Shown in pieces: positions 25,751 through 35,198 of a DNA stretch of 64,000 bases. This DNA comes from Bryobacteraceae bacterium (GTDB taxonomy: Bacteria; Acidobacteriota; Terriglobia; Bryobacterales; Bryobacteraceae). Every line of letters begins with the position of its first letter. The stretch's first letter is position 1. The stretch is taken from contig JAHCHE010000029.1 in NCBI GenBank assembly GCA_026129905.1, forward strand, positions 48,898-112,897. Direction: 5' to 3'. The notes beneath the pieces are model-generated. The model searched no databases and had not been told where the DNA came from. It saw only the letters and a program-made list of their open reading frames with translations. The position numbers and the translations under genes are program-made.

Positions 25751-26159
25751 GCGAACACTTGCGGTCGTCCGCGAGTGGATCGAGAAGGCGGAGAGCGATC
25801 TGAAGAATACCGCCCTTGTATTGCGAGCAGGCCAAGGCTGTCCGACCGATACGGTATGCTTCCACGCACAGCAGTGTGCTGAGAAGTACTTGAAAGGGTA
25901 CCTCGCGTTTCGGAACGTGGACTTTCCGAAGACCCACGAGATCGAGAAGTTGATTTCCCTGCTGCGGCCGGAGGAACGGCCCGGGCTCACCGCCAATGAG
26001 CAAGCCCGGTTAACCCAGTATGCTGTGCGGTCCCGCTAACCGGGATGGCAGGACGTTGCCCTTCCCGAAGCCAGGCGGGCCGTCGCCTTGGCGCGGCGCG
26101 TGCGCAAGCACGTTCGCTCGCTGTTACCGAAACAAGTCTTACGGCGGAGGAAACAGTAA
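25737..26159 (+). pseudogene. HEPN toxin gene with an in-frame nonsense codon
   Basis: ATG 25737 opens a HEPN-domain protein (WIEKAESDLKNTALVL, CFHAQQCAEKYLKGYL, PKTHEIEKLI). The frame stops at TAA 26037-26039 after 100 residues. Beyond that stop the same frame continues for 40 codons with the usual HEPN tail (PGWQDVALPEARRAVALARR, KQVLRRRKQ) and a normal stop at 26157. A single C-to-A change (TAC to TAA) explains it. The catalytic C-terminal helix of the toxin is thus lost, which fits the decay of the surrounding island. Confidence 0.7.
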
Positions 26160-26324
26160 ATGGAGTCCTGGTACAAAGTCGCCACATCGCGGAGGGAGGT
26201 TCGGGAAGGGCGCTCGTTCAACCCGGACGAGTTTGCCATCGCCCTCGAGCAGGTTGTGGCGGACCTCCGCCAAATCCTGGACGATCTGGGGTTGACGGGC
26301 AAAATGGAGATCCAGGACTCATGA
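26160..26324 (+). pseudogene. N-terminal stub of a DUF499-type ATPase
   Basis: A 54-codon frame whose first 32 residues (ESWYKVATSRREVREG, then FNPDEFAIALEQVV) are the conserved start of DUF499 ATP-binding proteins, which normally exceed 900 aa and occur with DUF1156 methylases and DrmD-like helicases in defence islands. The remaining 22 residues (ADLRQILDDLGLTGKMEIQD) are not part of that start and may be the fused distal end left by a large deletion. Its ATG overlaps the former HEPN stop (TAAATG). It cannot be functional as an ATPase. Confidence 0.55.
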
Positions 26325-26392
26325 AGAGAACCGTTCTAGCCGCTGAGGCTTCGTGGAACAGTGCCAGCGCCGTGGAGTGTCGGCCGTAGCCC

Positions 26393-26398
26393 TATACT
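26393..26398 (+). promoter_or_regulatory. TATACT -10 element, leaderless uvrB promoter
   Basis: TATACT ends exactly 7 nt before the GTG start of uvrB, the same spacing as at the amidohydrolase, ugd and fatty-acid hydroxylase genes. No Shine-Dalgarno sequence is suitably placed. No LexA-type SOS box was recognised. Confidence 0.5.
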
Positions 26399-26405
26399 TG
26401 TTGGA

Positions 26406-28466
26406 GTGGGATTTCACCTGGCGGTCGATTACACGCCGCGGGGCGACCAGCAACAAGCGATCGATCAGCTTGTCCGGGGGGTCTTTGACGGGGAGCGCCA
26501 CCAAGTCCTGCTCGGAGTGACGGGTTCGGGCAAGACCTTCACGATGGCCAAGGTGATCGAGAAGGCGGCGCGGCCCGCGCTGGTGCTGGCGCACAACAAG
26601 ACGCTCGCGGCGCAACTCTACCACGAGTTTCGCTCGTTCTTTCCGAGCAACGCGGTAGAGTACTTCGTCAGTTACTACGATTACTACCAGCCGGAGGCGT
26701 ACATTCCATCCGGCGACGTTTACATCGAGAAGGAAGCCACCATCAACGACGAGCTGGACAAGCTGCGTTTGTCGGCCACGCGCTCGTTGTTCGAGCGGCG
26801 CGACTGCGTGATTGTGGCGAGCGTGAGCTGCATCTACGGATTGGGATCGCCCGAGGCTTATTACGGCATGCTGCTGATGCTCGAGAAGGGGCAGAAGCTG
26901 TCGCGCGACCACATCCTTCGCCGGCTGGTGGAGATCCTGTACGAGCGGAGCGACTCGGACTTCCGGCGCGGGACGTTCCGGGTGCGCGGCGACGTGATCG
27001 AGGTGTTCCCCACCTACGACGACAACGCGTACCGGATCGAGCTGTGGGGCGACGAAATCGAATCCCTGAGCCAGATCGACCCTTTGCTGGGGCAGGTGCG
27101 GCAGACCTACGTCCGTCTGCCGATTTACCCGAAGACGCACTACGTGATGAGCGACGAGACGCGCGAGCAGGCGCTGGCGAGCATCGAAGAGGAACTGGAG
27201 TGGTGGCGGAGAGAACTCGAGGCGCAGGGAAAGCTGGTGGAGGCGCAACGGCTTTTCCAGCGCACGAAGTTCGACCTGGAGATGATTCGCCAGATCGGCT
27301 ATTGCCACGGGATTGAGAACTACTCGCGTCACTTCTCGGGACGGCTGCCGGGCGAGGCGCCGCCGACGCTGCTCGATTACCTGCCGCACGACGCGCTGCT
27401 GTTCATCGACGAGAGCCACCAGACGGTGCCGCAGTTGAACGGGATGTACCACGGGGACCGGTCGCGCAAGGAGGTGCTGGTGTCGTACGGGTTCCGGCTG
27501 CCCAGCGCTCTGGACAACCGGCCGCTCACGTTCGAGGAATTCGAGAACCGCGTCAACCAGGTGGTGTACGTGTCGGCGACGCCGGGACCGTATGAGCTGA
27601 CGCGGAGCGCGGGGGTGGTGGTGGAGCAGATCATCCGGCCCACCGGGCTGGTGGATCCCGGAGTGGACGTGCGGCCGGTGCGGGGGCAGGTGGACGATCT
27701 GCTGGCGGAGATCCGCGCGCGGAGCGAGCGCAACGAGCGCGTGCTGGTAACGACGCTGACCAAACGAATGTCGGAGGACCTGGCGGAGTATTACGGCGAA
27801 GCCGGGGTGCGCTGCCGCTATCTCCATTCCGAGGTCAGCACGCTCGATCGCATCAAGATCCTGCGCGACTTGCGGAAAGGGGAGTTCGATGCCCTGATCG
27901 GAGTCAACCTGCTGCGGGAGGGACTTGATCTGCCGGAGGTTTCTCTGGTAGCTATTTTGGATGCGGACAAAGAGGGGTTCCTGCGATCGGCGGGATCGCT
28001 GATCCAGACGATCGGCCGCGCGGCCCGTAACGTGAACGGCATGGCGATACTCTACGCGGACAGGATGACCGAGAGCATGGCGCGAGCGATCGGGGAGACC
28101 GACCGCCGCCGCACGCTCCAGACGCAGTATAACGAGGAGCACAATATCGTTCCGCAATCGATCGTCAAGCCGGTGGACATGAGCCTGGTGGCGATTGCCG
28201 AGGCGGACTATGTGACGGTGCCCCTGGAATCCGACGAGCCCGCGGAGTTTGCCGCCCCGGAGGAGCGGGACCGGCTGATCCGCGAGCTTGAGGAACGCAT
28301 GCGCGAGGCCGCGAAGAAATTCGAGTTCGAGAAGGCCGCGCAGTTCCGCGACCGAATCAAAACTCTCAAGCAACGCGAATTCTATGACGAAGTCTCTCCA
28401 GCTCGCCCTGGTGGCGGCGGGACAACTCCGGCGCTGTCCGGTCGTCAGGCTGAAAAACCTGGCTGA
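26406..28466 (+). CDS. uvrB: Excinuclease ABC subunit B
   Basis: The 686-aa protein is full-length UvrB, the damage-verifying helicase of nucleotide excision repair. The start [19 protein letters not shown] matches the family; [14 protein letters not shown] is Walker [21 protein letters not shown] is the beta-hairpin region, DEATYIDE-type [16 protein letters not shown] is Walker B, and [21 protein letters not shown] and QTIGRAARN are helicase motifs V and VI. The C-terminal UVR motif ([20 protein letters not shown]) for UvrC binding is present. GTG 26406 was chosen by homology to the family start. The last 28 codons overlap the next gene. Confidence 0.97.
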   Translation: MGFHLAVDYTPRGDQQQAIDQLVRGVFDGERHQVLLGVTGSGKTFTMAKVIEKAARPALVLAHNKTLAAQLYHEFRSFFPSNAVEYFVSYYDYYQPEAYIPSGDVYIEKEATINDELDKLRLSATRSLFERRDCVIVASVSCIYGLGSPEAYYGMLLMLEKGQKLSRDHILRRLVEILYERSDSDFRRGTFRVRGDVIEVFPTYDDNAYRIELWGDEIESLSQIDPLLGQVRQTYVRLPIYPKTHYVMSDETREQALASIEEELEWWRRELEAQGKLVEAQRLFQRTKFDLEMIRQIGYCHGIENYSRHFSGRLPGEAPPTLLDYLPHDALLFIDESHQTVPQLNGMYHGDRSRKEVLVSYGFRLPSALDNRPLTFEEFENRVNQVVYVSATPGPYELTRSAGVVVEQIIRPTGLVDPGVDVRPVRGQVDDLLAEIRARSERNERVLVTTLTKRMSEDLAEYYGEAGVRCRYLHSEVSTLDRIKILRDLRKGEFDALIGVNLLREGLDLPEVSLVAILDADKEGFLRSAGSLIQTIGRAARNVNGMAILYADRMTESMARAIGETDRRRTLQTQYNEEHNIVPQSIVKPVDMSLVAIAEADYVTVPLESDEPAEFAAPEERDRLIRELEERMREAAKKFEFEKAAQFRDRIKTLKQREFYDEVSPARPGGGGTTPALSGRQAEKPG

Positions 28467-29232
28467 TCACCTGGGGCCTGTCAAAGCCCAATCGTTTCGT
28501 CAGGCGAGCCGTTTTTCGAACACCCTTCGGGCCGGTTACCCGGTTCACCATTATTCGGATCTGGCGCACAGCCGGATCATTCTGTTCTGCGCCCCGGACC
28601 GGAAGGGCCTAAGTATGCTCCCGGAACTGGAAGCGGCGCACATCGATTGGAGCCGAAAGGTGGTGCTGCTGTGCGCGGGCAACCATGACAGCGGCATTCT
28701 GAGCGGGTTCGCAGCCCGTGGCGCGGCGGTCGGATCGCTTCACAGCGTGGGCGGACCGCAACAGGCGCGCTATTTTATCGAGGGAGAGCGCCGCGCGGTG
28801 CGGGCGGCGAAGACGCTAGTGGCTGGTAGCGGAGGGCAAGCGCTGGAGGTTCAGGCGGGCTCTTGGGGCTTGTGCTCGGCCGGCGTAACGCTGGCAACGA
28901 CGCTGCTGGTCACCACGATGCACGGGTCCGCGCAATGCCTGCGGCGGGCGGGGTTGTCGTCGCGCGAGGCGGCGGCAGTGGTGGGAAGCCTGGCGCAGTG
29001 GTCGGTGCGCGGGTATCTGAAAGCGGGCCCGAGAGCGTGCCGGCTGCCGCAGACTCCCGAGGAGCGCTACGTGTTCCGGCAGCGCCTGGAATCGCTGGCG
29101 CGGACCGATCCGGCGCTGGGCGCCGTTTTTGCCGAGTTGGGGAGGCTGGCGCTGAAGTCCCAGGGGCAAGCAGCCGCGTGGCTGGACGAGCCGCCGCTGC
29201 GCGTGTACCACGCTTCGGCGAGCCGCGGATGA
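28384..29232 (+). CDS. Rossmann-like/DUF2520 dehydrogenase-family protein
   Basis: The 282-aa protein begins [19 protein letters not shown], a degenerate Rossmann nucleotide-binding start (the GxGxxG of relatives is AAGQLRR here), followed by [11 protein letters not shown] and [12 protein letters not shown]. The second half is helical ([34 protein letters not shown]), fitting the Rossmann-like plus DUF2520 arrangement of ketopantoate- or prephenate-dehydrogenase relatives. The loss of the glycine motif suggests altered cofactor use. ATG 28384 lies inside uvrB, giving an 83-bp overlap. Function unknown. Confidence 0.55.
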   Translation: MTKSLQLALVAAGQLRRCPVVRLKNLADHLGPVKAQSFRQASRFSNTLRAGYPVHHYSDLAHSRIILFCAPDRKGLSMLPELEAAHIDWSRKVVLLCAGNHDSGILSGFAARGAAVGSLHSVGGPQQARYFIEGERRAVRAAKTLVAGSGGQALEVQAGSWGLCSAGVTLATTLLVTTMHGSAQCLRRAGLSSREAAAVVGSLAQWSVRGYLKAGPRACRLPQTPEERYVFRQRLESLARTDPALGAVFAELGRLALKSQGQAAAWLDEPPLRVYHASASRG

Positions 29233-29281
29233 GCCGCGGCGGCGGGGAGTGGCCCGCGCGGCGTCCCATAATGGGAGGAGA

Positions 29282-30568
29282 GTGCGAGGGCGGTTTCGAT
29301 ATCCGGGAAGCGTGTTGTTGTTGTGTCTGCACCTGCCAGGCCAGACCGCGAGCGAGCTGGGCCTCTCTCCGGAAGCGCTCCTGATCGCGCGGATCCGAGT
29401 GAAAGCGGAGGAGAACCTCACGCGGCTGCCCAACTACACGTGCACGCAAAGCGTCGAGCGCTCCACCCGCCGGGCGCCGGCGCGGCGCTACCGGCTGATG
29501 GATACGCTGCGGCTGGAAGTGGCGCTGGTGGACGGCAAGGAGTTTTTCGCCTGGCCGGGTTCGGAGCGGTTTGAAGAGCACGAACTGCGGAAGATCGTTC
29601 CGCGCGGGGCGATTGGAAATGGGGCGTTCGCGCTGCACGCGCGCAGCGTGTTTCTGTCGGGCTGGCCGCGCTTTCATCACGTGGCGCGGGAGCGGATCGA
29701 TGGGCGGCTTTGCGAGCGGTTCAACTATGACGTCGCGCTGCCAGGGAGCGGCTACCGCATACGGGTGAACGAGCAGGAAGCCGTGGTGCCGTACCACGGC
29801 TCGTTCTGGGTGGACGCAGAGACTTTGAACCTGGTCCGGCTGGAAGTGGTCGCCGACGATATCCCATTCCACCTGCGGTTGGAATCGGCGGAACAACAGA
29901 TCGACTATGAGCCGGTGGAGATCGGCGCGAGCAGCTTTGTGCTTCCCAGGCGCGCCGTGAGCGTGCTGGTGGATCTGGAGGGCAACGAGAGCCGGAATGA
30001 AACGCGGTTCTCCGGCTGCCGGCAGTACGCGGGTGAATCCTACCTGAGCTTCGACGAGGCGCCGGAACGGGAGGCGGAGGCCGCTCAAGCTCCGGCGGCG
30101 TTCGAGCTGCCGGGCGGCCTGTATATCATCCTGGCGCTGGACGAGCCGATCGACGCGCGGGCGGCGGCGACCGGCGACCCGGTGACGGCCGTTCTGCAAT
30201 CGAACGTGAAACGCAAGGGAACGCTGATCGCGCCGAAGGGAGCGATCGTGAAAGGCCGCCTGGCGGCAGTGGAGAACCTGGTTGACGACTACTGGCGGAT
30301 CGCGATCCGGCTGGAGTGGCTGGAGTTCGACAACCGGCGGGCGCCGTTGCGGGCGCGACTCGAAGAGGTCTCTCCAATCATGCTGGGCGGGGCGCGACTG
30401 AGCACAACGCTCGGCGCGCAGGGCGCGGTCTTCCGCCGCATGCGCGAGCCGGAGCAGCCTTTCGGCGCCGGCGCTATTTATGTTAAAGGTGGAATGATCT
30501 GCCTGCCGCGGGGCACGCGGATGACTTGGCGGACGCTTGACGCCGCCGTGGACGAGAAACCCCAGTGA
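29282..30568 (+). CDS. Secreted acidobacterial-type protein of unknown function
   Basis: The 428-aa product starts at GTG 29282 behind GGGAGGA and has a short signal peptide (YPGSVLLLCLHLPGQTAS). The body has the pattern NLTRLPNYTCTQSVERS near the mature N-terminus, which recurs in exported proteins of Solibacter-type acidobacteria, then beta-rich sequence with a Cys in FSGCRQYAGESYL. The last 130 residues (GGLYIILALDEPIDARAAATG, AIVKGRLAAVENLV) look like the repeat module that reads TIxxGTxVxVRL in related proteins. It overlaps the next gene by 4 bp. An alternative start is GTG 29249. Role unknown. Confidence 0.6.
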   Translation: MRGRFRYPGSVLLLCLHLPGQTASELGLSPEALLIARIRVKAEENLTRLPNYTCTQSVERSTRRAPARRYRLMDTLRLEVALVDGKEFFAWPGSERFEEHELRKIVPRGAIGNGAFALHARSVFLSGWPRFHHVARERIDGRLCERFNYDVALPGSGYRIRVNEQEAVVPYHGSFWVDAETLNLVRLEVVADDIPFHLRLESAEQQIDYEPVEIGASSFVLPRRAVSVLVDLEGNESRNETRFSGCRQYAGESYLSFDEAPEREAEAAQAPAAFELPGGLYIILALDEPIDARAAATGDPVTAVLQSNVKRKGTLIAPKGAIVKGRLAAVENLVDDYWRIAIRLEWLEFDNRRAPLRARLEEVSPIMLGGARLSTTLGAQGAVFRRMREPEQPFGAGAIYVKGGMICLPRGTRMTWRTLDAAVDEKPQ

Positions 30569-31695
30569 TTCAGTTTGAATTGGTTGACACGGAGCGCGCT
30601 CAGTTCGAGAATGCCCTCCGATTCGCGAGAAAACAGGTGCGAACGCTCCTGGAGATTCACCCCGGTTATTATCCGCTGTATACGGACCAAGGCCGGTGGA
30701 AACACCAGGGCCAGGCGTGGACGCACTGGTGCGACGGTTTTCTGCCGGGCATGATGTGGATCTTCCACAAGAGGGCGGAAAAGGGCGGCGACGAGGCGGC
30801 GTTCTGGCTGGAGAAAGCCATCGCCTATACCCAGCCGCTAGAGCCTCGAAAAATGGACCGCGAGGTTCACGACCTGGGCTTCATTTTCCTTTCGACCTAC
30901 TACCGGTGGTACCGGCTGACGAAGGACCCGAAACTGAACGAGGTGTTGATACAGGCGGGCAAGACGCTCGCGCTGCGCTACCAGGAGAAGGGTCAGTATC
31001 TCAGCTCATTTGTGGCGGCGAACTCGCTGTTCATCGACATTATGATGAACGTCGGGATCGTGTTCTACGCGGCGCGGGAGACGCGCGACCCGGTGCTGCG
31101 GGAGGTGGCGCTGCGGCACACCAACACGACGCGGCGTTACTTGGTGCGCGGCGACGGCTCGACGGCGCACGAGGGCCTGTTCGACGTCGATACGGGCGAG
31201 TTCCTCAAGCAGACGACGCACCAGGGGTACCGGGGGGACTCGTGCTGGTCGCGGGGGCTGACGTGGGCGCTGTACGGGTTCGGGACGGCGTACGAGTACA
31301 GCCGGGACCCGAGGTACCTCAACACGGCGCAGGCGTGCGCGGATTACTACATCACCCACGCGCCGGCGAACGGCGTGCCGCCATGGGACTTCAACGCGCC
31401 GCCGGACCGGCGCGGGCAGGTGGATACTTCGGCGGCGGCGATTGCGGCGGCGGGCCTGCTGCGGTTGTGCCGGCTGCTTCCGGACCCGGTGAAGGGTCAT
31501 TTTTACTGGTCGACGGCGATTCGCATCCTGCAATCGCTTTGCAGCCAGTACCTGGCGGAATCCGATACCTCCTGGGAGGGGATTCTCAAGGGCGGCGTCT
31601 ACCACATCCACAAAGGGCTGGGCGTGAACGAATCGGTGATGTGGGGCGAGTACTTTTTCGTCGAGGCGCTGGAAGACGCGCTTCGAAGGCTGTAG
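30565..31695 (+). CDS. GH88-family unsaturated uronyl hydrolase
   Basis: The 376-aa cytoplasmic protein is an alpha/alpha-barrel of the GH88 family, which hydrate the double bond left on uronic acids by polysaccharide lyases. The two catalytic Asp positions are visible as REVHDLGFIF and SLFIDIMMN. Other family blocks are YRGDSCWSRGLTWALYGFG and WDFNAPPDRRGQVDTSAAAIAA. The start is GTG 30565 in a GTGA overlap with the upstream stop. Together with the PL11-like and rhamnose-transport genes elsewhere in the window it points to use of pectin or rhamnogalacturonan fragments. Confidence 0.9.
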   Translation: MIQFELVDTERAQFENALRFARKQVRTLLEIHPGYYPLYTDQGRWKHQGQAWTHWCDGFLPGMMWIFHKRAEKGGDEAAFWLEKAIAYTQPLEPRKMDREVHDLGFIFLSTYYRWYRLTKDPKLNEVLIQAGKTLALRYQEKGQYLSSFVAANSLFIDIMMNVGIVFYAARETRDPVLREVALRHTNTTRRYLVRGDGSTAHEGLFDVDTGEFLKQTTHQGYRGDSCWSRGLTWALYGFGTAYEYSRDPRYLNTAQACADYYITHAPANGVPPWDFNAPPDRRGQVDTSAAAIAAAGLLRLCRLLPDPVKGHFYWSTAIRILQSLCSQYLAESDTSWEGILKGGVYHIHKGLGVNESVMWGEYFFVEALEDALRRL

Positions 31696-31724
31696 CGTTT
31701 TCGAACAACTCAGAGGGACATGCG

Positions 31725-32699
31725 ATGAAAAAAGAAAGGCGGACCTTTCTGCGGACGGCCGCGGCGGTGACGGCGGGGCTGGCGGCGCCGTGCGATCCCG
31801 ATGCGGAAGCCCGGGCGGCGCAGGCGACGCCGGGCATAACGGGCGGGCTGGTGACGCCGGGGAGCAACGCCGCTATTCCGATGCTTCGGGTCGGCAAGTA
31901 CTCGGTCTCAAGGCTGATCGTCGGCGGGAACCCGCTGCACGGTTACTCGCATTTCAACCGGATCCTGGACCGGCACATGACCGAATGGGCGGATCGCGAG
32001 CGGGTCAGCCAGATCCTGAAGCAGTGCGAGCAGCAGGGAATCAACACGTGGCAGTTTTCGCACCACGAACGGGGGATGGGGGACCTGGAGCGGTACCGCG
32101 AAACCGGCGGCAAGATCCAGTTCATACTCCTCAGCCACCGAGAAATCGAAGACGATCACCGGATCATCAAGGACGTCGCCAAACTGGGGCCGGTGGCGAT
32201 CGTTCACCACGGCGGGTCGGCGGAGCGGAAGCGGCGGGCGGGCCAACTGGGGAAGATCCGCGATTTTCTGAAGGCCGTGCGGGACAATGGCGTCCTGGCA
32301 GGGTTGTCGACGCACGATCCCCGGTTCCTGGAGCAGGCCGAAGCGGAGAACTGGGAAACCGACCTCTACATGACGTCGCTGTACTACCTGACGCGCAGCG
32401 CCGAGGAATTCGCAAAACTGCTGGGCACGCGTCCCATCGGCGAGATCTACCTGCCGGAGGATCCGGCGCGGATGTGCGCGGCGATCCGGCAGACGCCGAA
32501 GACCTGCCTCGCGTACAAGGTTCTGGCGGCGGGGCGGTTGACCGATTCGAGCGAACGCATCGACCAGGCGTTCCGGTTCGCCTACGAGAACATCAAGCCG
32601 AACGACGGGCTGATCGTTGGCATGTATCCGAAGTACAGCGACCAGATCGCGGAAAACGCGGCGCGCGTGCGCCAGATCTGCGGCGCGATGAAGTCGTAG
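31725..32699 (+). CDS. Tat-exported TIM-barrel protein, aldo/keto reductase-like
   Basis: The 324-aa protein has a Tat leader (KKERRTFLRTAAAVTAGLA). The rest resembles a trimmed aldo/keto reductase-type barrel: VSRLIVGGNPLHGYSHF, QILKQCEQQGINTWQFS, AIVHHGGSAERKRR, LAGLSTHDPRFLEQ and AYKVLAAGRLTDSSERIDQAF, with the late DGLIVGMYPKYSDQIAENA. The usual Tyr/Lys/His catalytic tetrad is not clearly present, so it may not be a redox enzyme. It follows GH88 by 29 bp with GAGGG near the start and likely belongs to the same uronate unit. Confidence 0.6.
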   Translation: MKKERRTFLRTAAAVTAGLAAPCDPDAEARAAQATPGITGGLVTPGSNAAIPMLRVGKYSVSRLIVGGNPLHGYSHFNRILDRHMTEWADRERVSQILKQCEQQGINTWQFSHHERGMGDLERYRETGGKIQFILLSHREIEDDHRIIKDVAKLGPVAIVHHGGSAERKRRAGQLGKIRDFLKAVRDNGVLAGLSTHDPRFLEQAEAENWETDLYMTSLYYLTRSAEEFAKLLGTRPIGEIYLPEDPARMCAAIRQTPKTCLAYKVLAAGRLTDSSERIDQAFRFAYENIKPNDGLIVGMYPKYSDQIAENAARVRQICGAMKS

Positions 32700-32881
32700 A
32701 CGGCGGAACGGCGGCGCCGCCGGTTCCCGCGATCTCAACTGTGGTTTAGGGGAACAAGAGCCGGAGCCGCTCGTCGACGCAATCGTCGATCAGAAGCTTC
32801 TTTAAGTTTGATCGGAACTGGTTTGCCGGGCGCTGGAGCGCCTTGCGTGTTTTGGATCTTGAGGAGCGACCGGCGCGGTTA

Positions 32882-33280
32882 TCAAGCGCAGCCCTCAGCG
32901 AATGGAAGAGTATCGTCCGTGGGAGGAGGCGGCCGCGACGGTGCGGACTTCGATGCCAACCTCGCGTAGCGAGTGACAAGCCTGTGTATGCCGAAGCGGG
33001 TCATGCGTTCGTGTCGTCGCCCTTGCTCAGACGTGGCTCCGCTACATACAGATCGCCGTTCCCGAGCCACCTCCTGAAGCACCGAAATATCGACGCCCTG
33101 AGATGGGTCGCCTCGTAGATAGTGACAGATCCAGAGCAGTTCGTTGGCTTTCACGCGCAACGTGGCACGCGTCGCGCCGTGTTCGGCGCAATGCTGTAGG
33201 TAGCGTTCTCGTTCCTGGGCAAACGGACCGCCCCGATGCCGGGCAAGGGCCGACTCATCGCGAAGGAGTTGTTCAAGCAT
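32882..33280 (-). pseudogene. N-terminal remnant of a tyrosine-recombinase-like integrase
   Basis: From ATG 33280 on the minus strand the first about 90 residues (RHRGGPFAQERERYLQHCAE, HGATRATLRVKANELLWI, LQEVARERRSVCSGAT) are the SAM-like N-terminal arm-binding domain of phage or transposon integrases. After ATSEQ the frame becomes Arg-rich nonsense. No catalytic domain (R..HxxR..Y) follows on either strand. It is a truncated mobile-element gene and marks an old insertion next to the broken sugar genes. Confidence 0.5.
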
Positions 33281-33328
33281 AGCGGACTCCCCTATTGGGG
33301 CATGCCGTCCGCGAAATCCGAATGAATA

Positions 33329-33514
33329 CTATGTTGTGTCGACGTCACTGCCGCGGGCGTAAGTCATAGCATCCAGATCATTCCGTAACATAAACACGGC
33401 CGCCACATAACGGCTGTAGCTGTATCCACCCGGATGCTGCCCGGCAATCGCGTCGTACTTTGCCGGCGCCAAGTCCGCTTGCAGGCGGCTCAGTCGCGGG
33501 GAAGCCGGCGTTGG
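33329..33514 (-). pseudogene. Short coding-like C-terminal fragment
   Basis: On the minus strand an open frame after TAA 33515 gives about 61 codons that look coding: RLSRLQADLAPAKYDAIAGQ, then HPGGYSYSRYVAAVFMLRND and LDAMTYARG before TAG 33329. There is no start codon with a ribosome site. It probably is the tail of a deleted gene. I do not recognise the family. Confidence 0.25.
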
Positions 33515-33540
33515 TTACGTCTGTCGCGCCGCGAAGCCCG

Positions 33541-34115
33541 TCATCCGTCAGCCGTGCAACCCGTCAGCCTCGCCAACACCTCCACCAGCCGCGGCCGGGA
33601 CCCGCGAAATGCCCACACTTGTGAAACGTCGTCGCAGCGCGTCCGGCCGGTCGCGCCTCCGACGGCTGGCATGTGATACTCCAGTTCGCTGAAGCTGCCG
33701 AAGTCGTTGTCGACGTTACAGGCCTGCGCGGCGTACCCCGCATCGAGCGGCGCGGTCCAGGGGACATCCACGTAGTCGGCCGAAGGATCGACCCGTACTC
33801 GCCCGGATCGAGCGCTCGCGGCTGCCGGTAGGTCGCGAGGTCAGGATAGTCGGGGAAGAAGAAGTCCAGTTCGGGAGCGAGCCAAGTGCGATCGCCACCC
33901 GAGTTGTGCCAGCCGGCGCTCCGAAAGAAGACGTGCGCGGTTTCGGCCGAGGCCAGCGCGGGGTTTGTCCACAGGAAATTCCAGTCGCTATCGCGGGCAT
34001 AAAGGCCGAGAATCCGCCCGCCATACGGCAAAATAAGGAGCCGTGTTCCATCCGGCAGGAAATGGACTTTCGCGGCTTTGCCGCACGCCTGAAGGACATT
34101 CGCCAAGACCTTCAA
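33541..34115 (-). pseudogene. Broken galactose-mutarotase-fold-like protein
   Basis: A TTG at 34115 overlaps the transporter stop (TTGA) with GGAGG upstream. It opens a frame reading VLANVLQACGKAAKVHFLP, RLLILPYGGRILGLYARDSD and GGDRTWLAPELDFFFPDYPD, resembling sugar-binding beta-sandwich proteins of unknown function. Near 33790 the frame changes and the C-terminal part (DYVDVPWTAPLDAGYAAQAC, DFGSFSELEYHMP, VWAFRGSRPRLVEVLARLTG) continues in another frame to TGA 33541. The total is about 190 aa, short for such proteins, so a deletion accompanies the frameshift. It was probably the last gene of the GH2-transporter operon. Confidence 0.45.
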
Positions 34116-35158
34116 GCGCCCTCCTGCAAGTAATTGCCAAAAGCCATGACGATGGAAGCCAGCACGAGGATGCCAACCCCGGCCAGCATCCTGCGAGTGG
34201 GCCCCGGCCCGGCGATCTTCCACTCCCCGGTGAGGAATCCGCCGATGTTGCCCACGACGATCTGCATGATCTGCATGATGCCCCATCCCACCGAAGTTCC
34301 CAGGAGCCCAAGTTTGACAGCGCCCAACCCGTAGAGAGCCGTCGAGCCCATGAAGAGCGCGCCCATCAGCATGCCCAGCGGGATGTCCGGAACCGCCGAG
34401 GCGGCGAACCGTCCCCAGGAATTGTTTTTCGCGCAGAGAAACAGCGCGTAGGCGAGGTTCGGAATCATGCCGCCCAACATGGCTATCGCCCAGACGGCAT
34501 AGGTCGCGTTGATCCTCGACGCGCCTGCTTCCACCGCCGCGGCCGTCACGGATTGCCCGAACGTGAAACTGAAGTTCAGCCCGGCGGACAGGATGCCTGC
34601 CAGCGCCGCCATCACCAGGCCGGCGACGAACGAACCCTGGATTGTGGCGCGGCCGGGCGCCTCCGATTGCGGTCCCGCCTCCCTCTCCTTTGTCTCCTTT
34701 TCGCGGCCCGCCCCCGCTACTACCACCAACCCGGCGACCATCACGGCAACTCCGGCCAGCAGCGAAGCGCCGGATCTCGTCGCCAGGGTTTCGGGAGAGA
34801 AGTACAGCAGCGGGATCAACGCCCCGGCCGATCCGCCGATGCCGATCACCAGCGCGTACGCAAGCGAAAGCCCGATACGCGAGACGCACAAGCCGCCCAG
34901 GGTGGAGGCAATTCCCCAACTGAAGGCGAATGCCGCGGGCAGCAAGAGGGCGGATGCGGGGAGCGACCGGTACACGCCCAGGAGGTTCGACACGGCGAGA
35001 AACGCCAACGCCCAGGGGATCAGCACGGTTCCCGTTAGACTGTGGACGACCCAGTAATTCTCGAAGCGATAGCGCCGCATGAACTTGATGGGCGTCAGCG
35101 CGCTTCCCGCCATGGCGCCCGATACGAATACCAGGATCAATCCGACGAACAGGTCCAT
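34112..35158 (-). CDS. rhaT: L-rhamnose/H+ symporter (RhaT family)
   Basis: The 348-aa membrane protein has about ten transmembrane helices and the RhaT pattern: GLILVFVSGAMAGSALTPIK at the start, FENYWVVHSLTGTVLIPWAL, SWGIASTLGGLCVSRIGLSL, GLNFSFTFGQSV and GVGILVLASIVMAFGNYLQ near the end. RhaT imports rhamnose with protons. The start ATG 35158 has GGAGGAA upstream. It lies 40 bp after the GH2 gene, so the enzyme probably releases a sugar that this carrier imports. Substrate could be another deoxyhexose or oligosaccharide. Confidence 0.8.
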   Translation of the reverse strand: MDLFVGLILVFVSGAMAGSALTPIKFMRRYRFENYWVVHSLTGTVLIPWALAFLAVSNLLGVYRSLPASALLLPAAFAFSWGIASTLGGLCVSRIGLSLAYALVIGIGGSAGALIPLLYFSPETLATRSGASLLAGVAVMVAGLVVVAGAGREKETKEREAGPQSEAPGRATIQGSFVAGLVMAALAGILSAGLNFSFTFGQSVTAAAVEAGASRINATYAVWAIAMLGGMIPNLAYALFLCAKNNSWGRFAASAVPDIPLGMLMGALFMGSTALYGLGAVKLGLLGTSVGWGIMQIMQIVVGNIGGFLTGEWKIAGPGPTRRMLAGVGILVLASIVMAFGNYLQEGA

Positions 35159-35198
35159 CCGCTGTTCCTCCGCATTCCGATCATCCGCCAGCCGGAGT

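Noticed and set aside
26319..28373. A 684-codon open frame antisense to uvrB
   Set aside because: It is a shadow of the highly conserved uvrB sequence; no signal or domain supports it.
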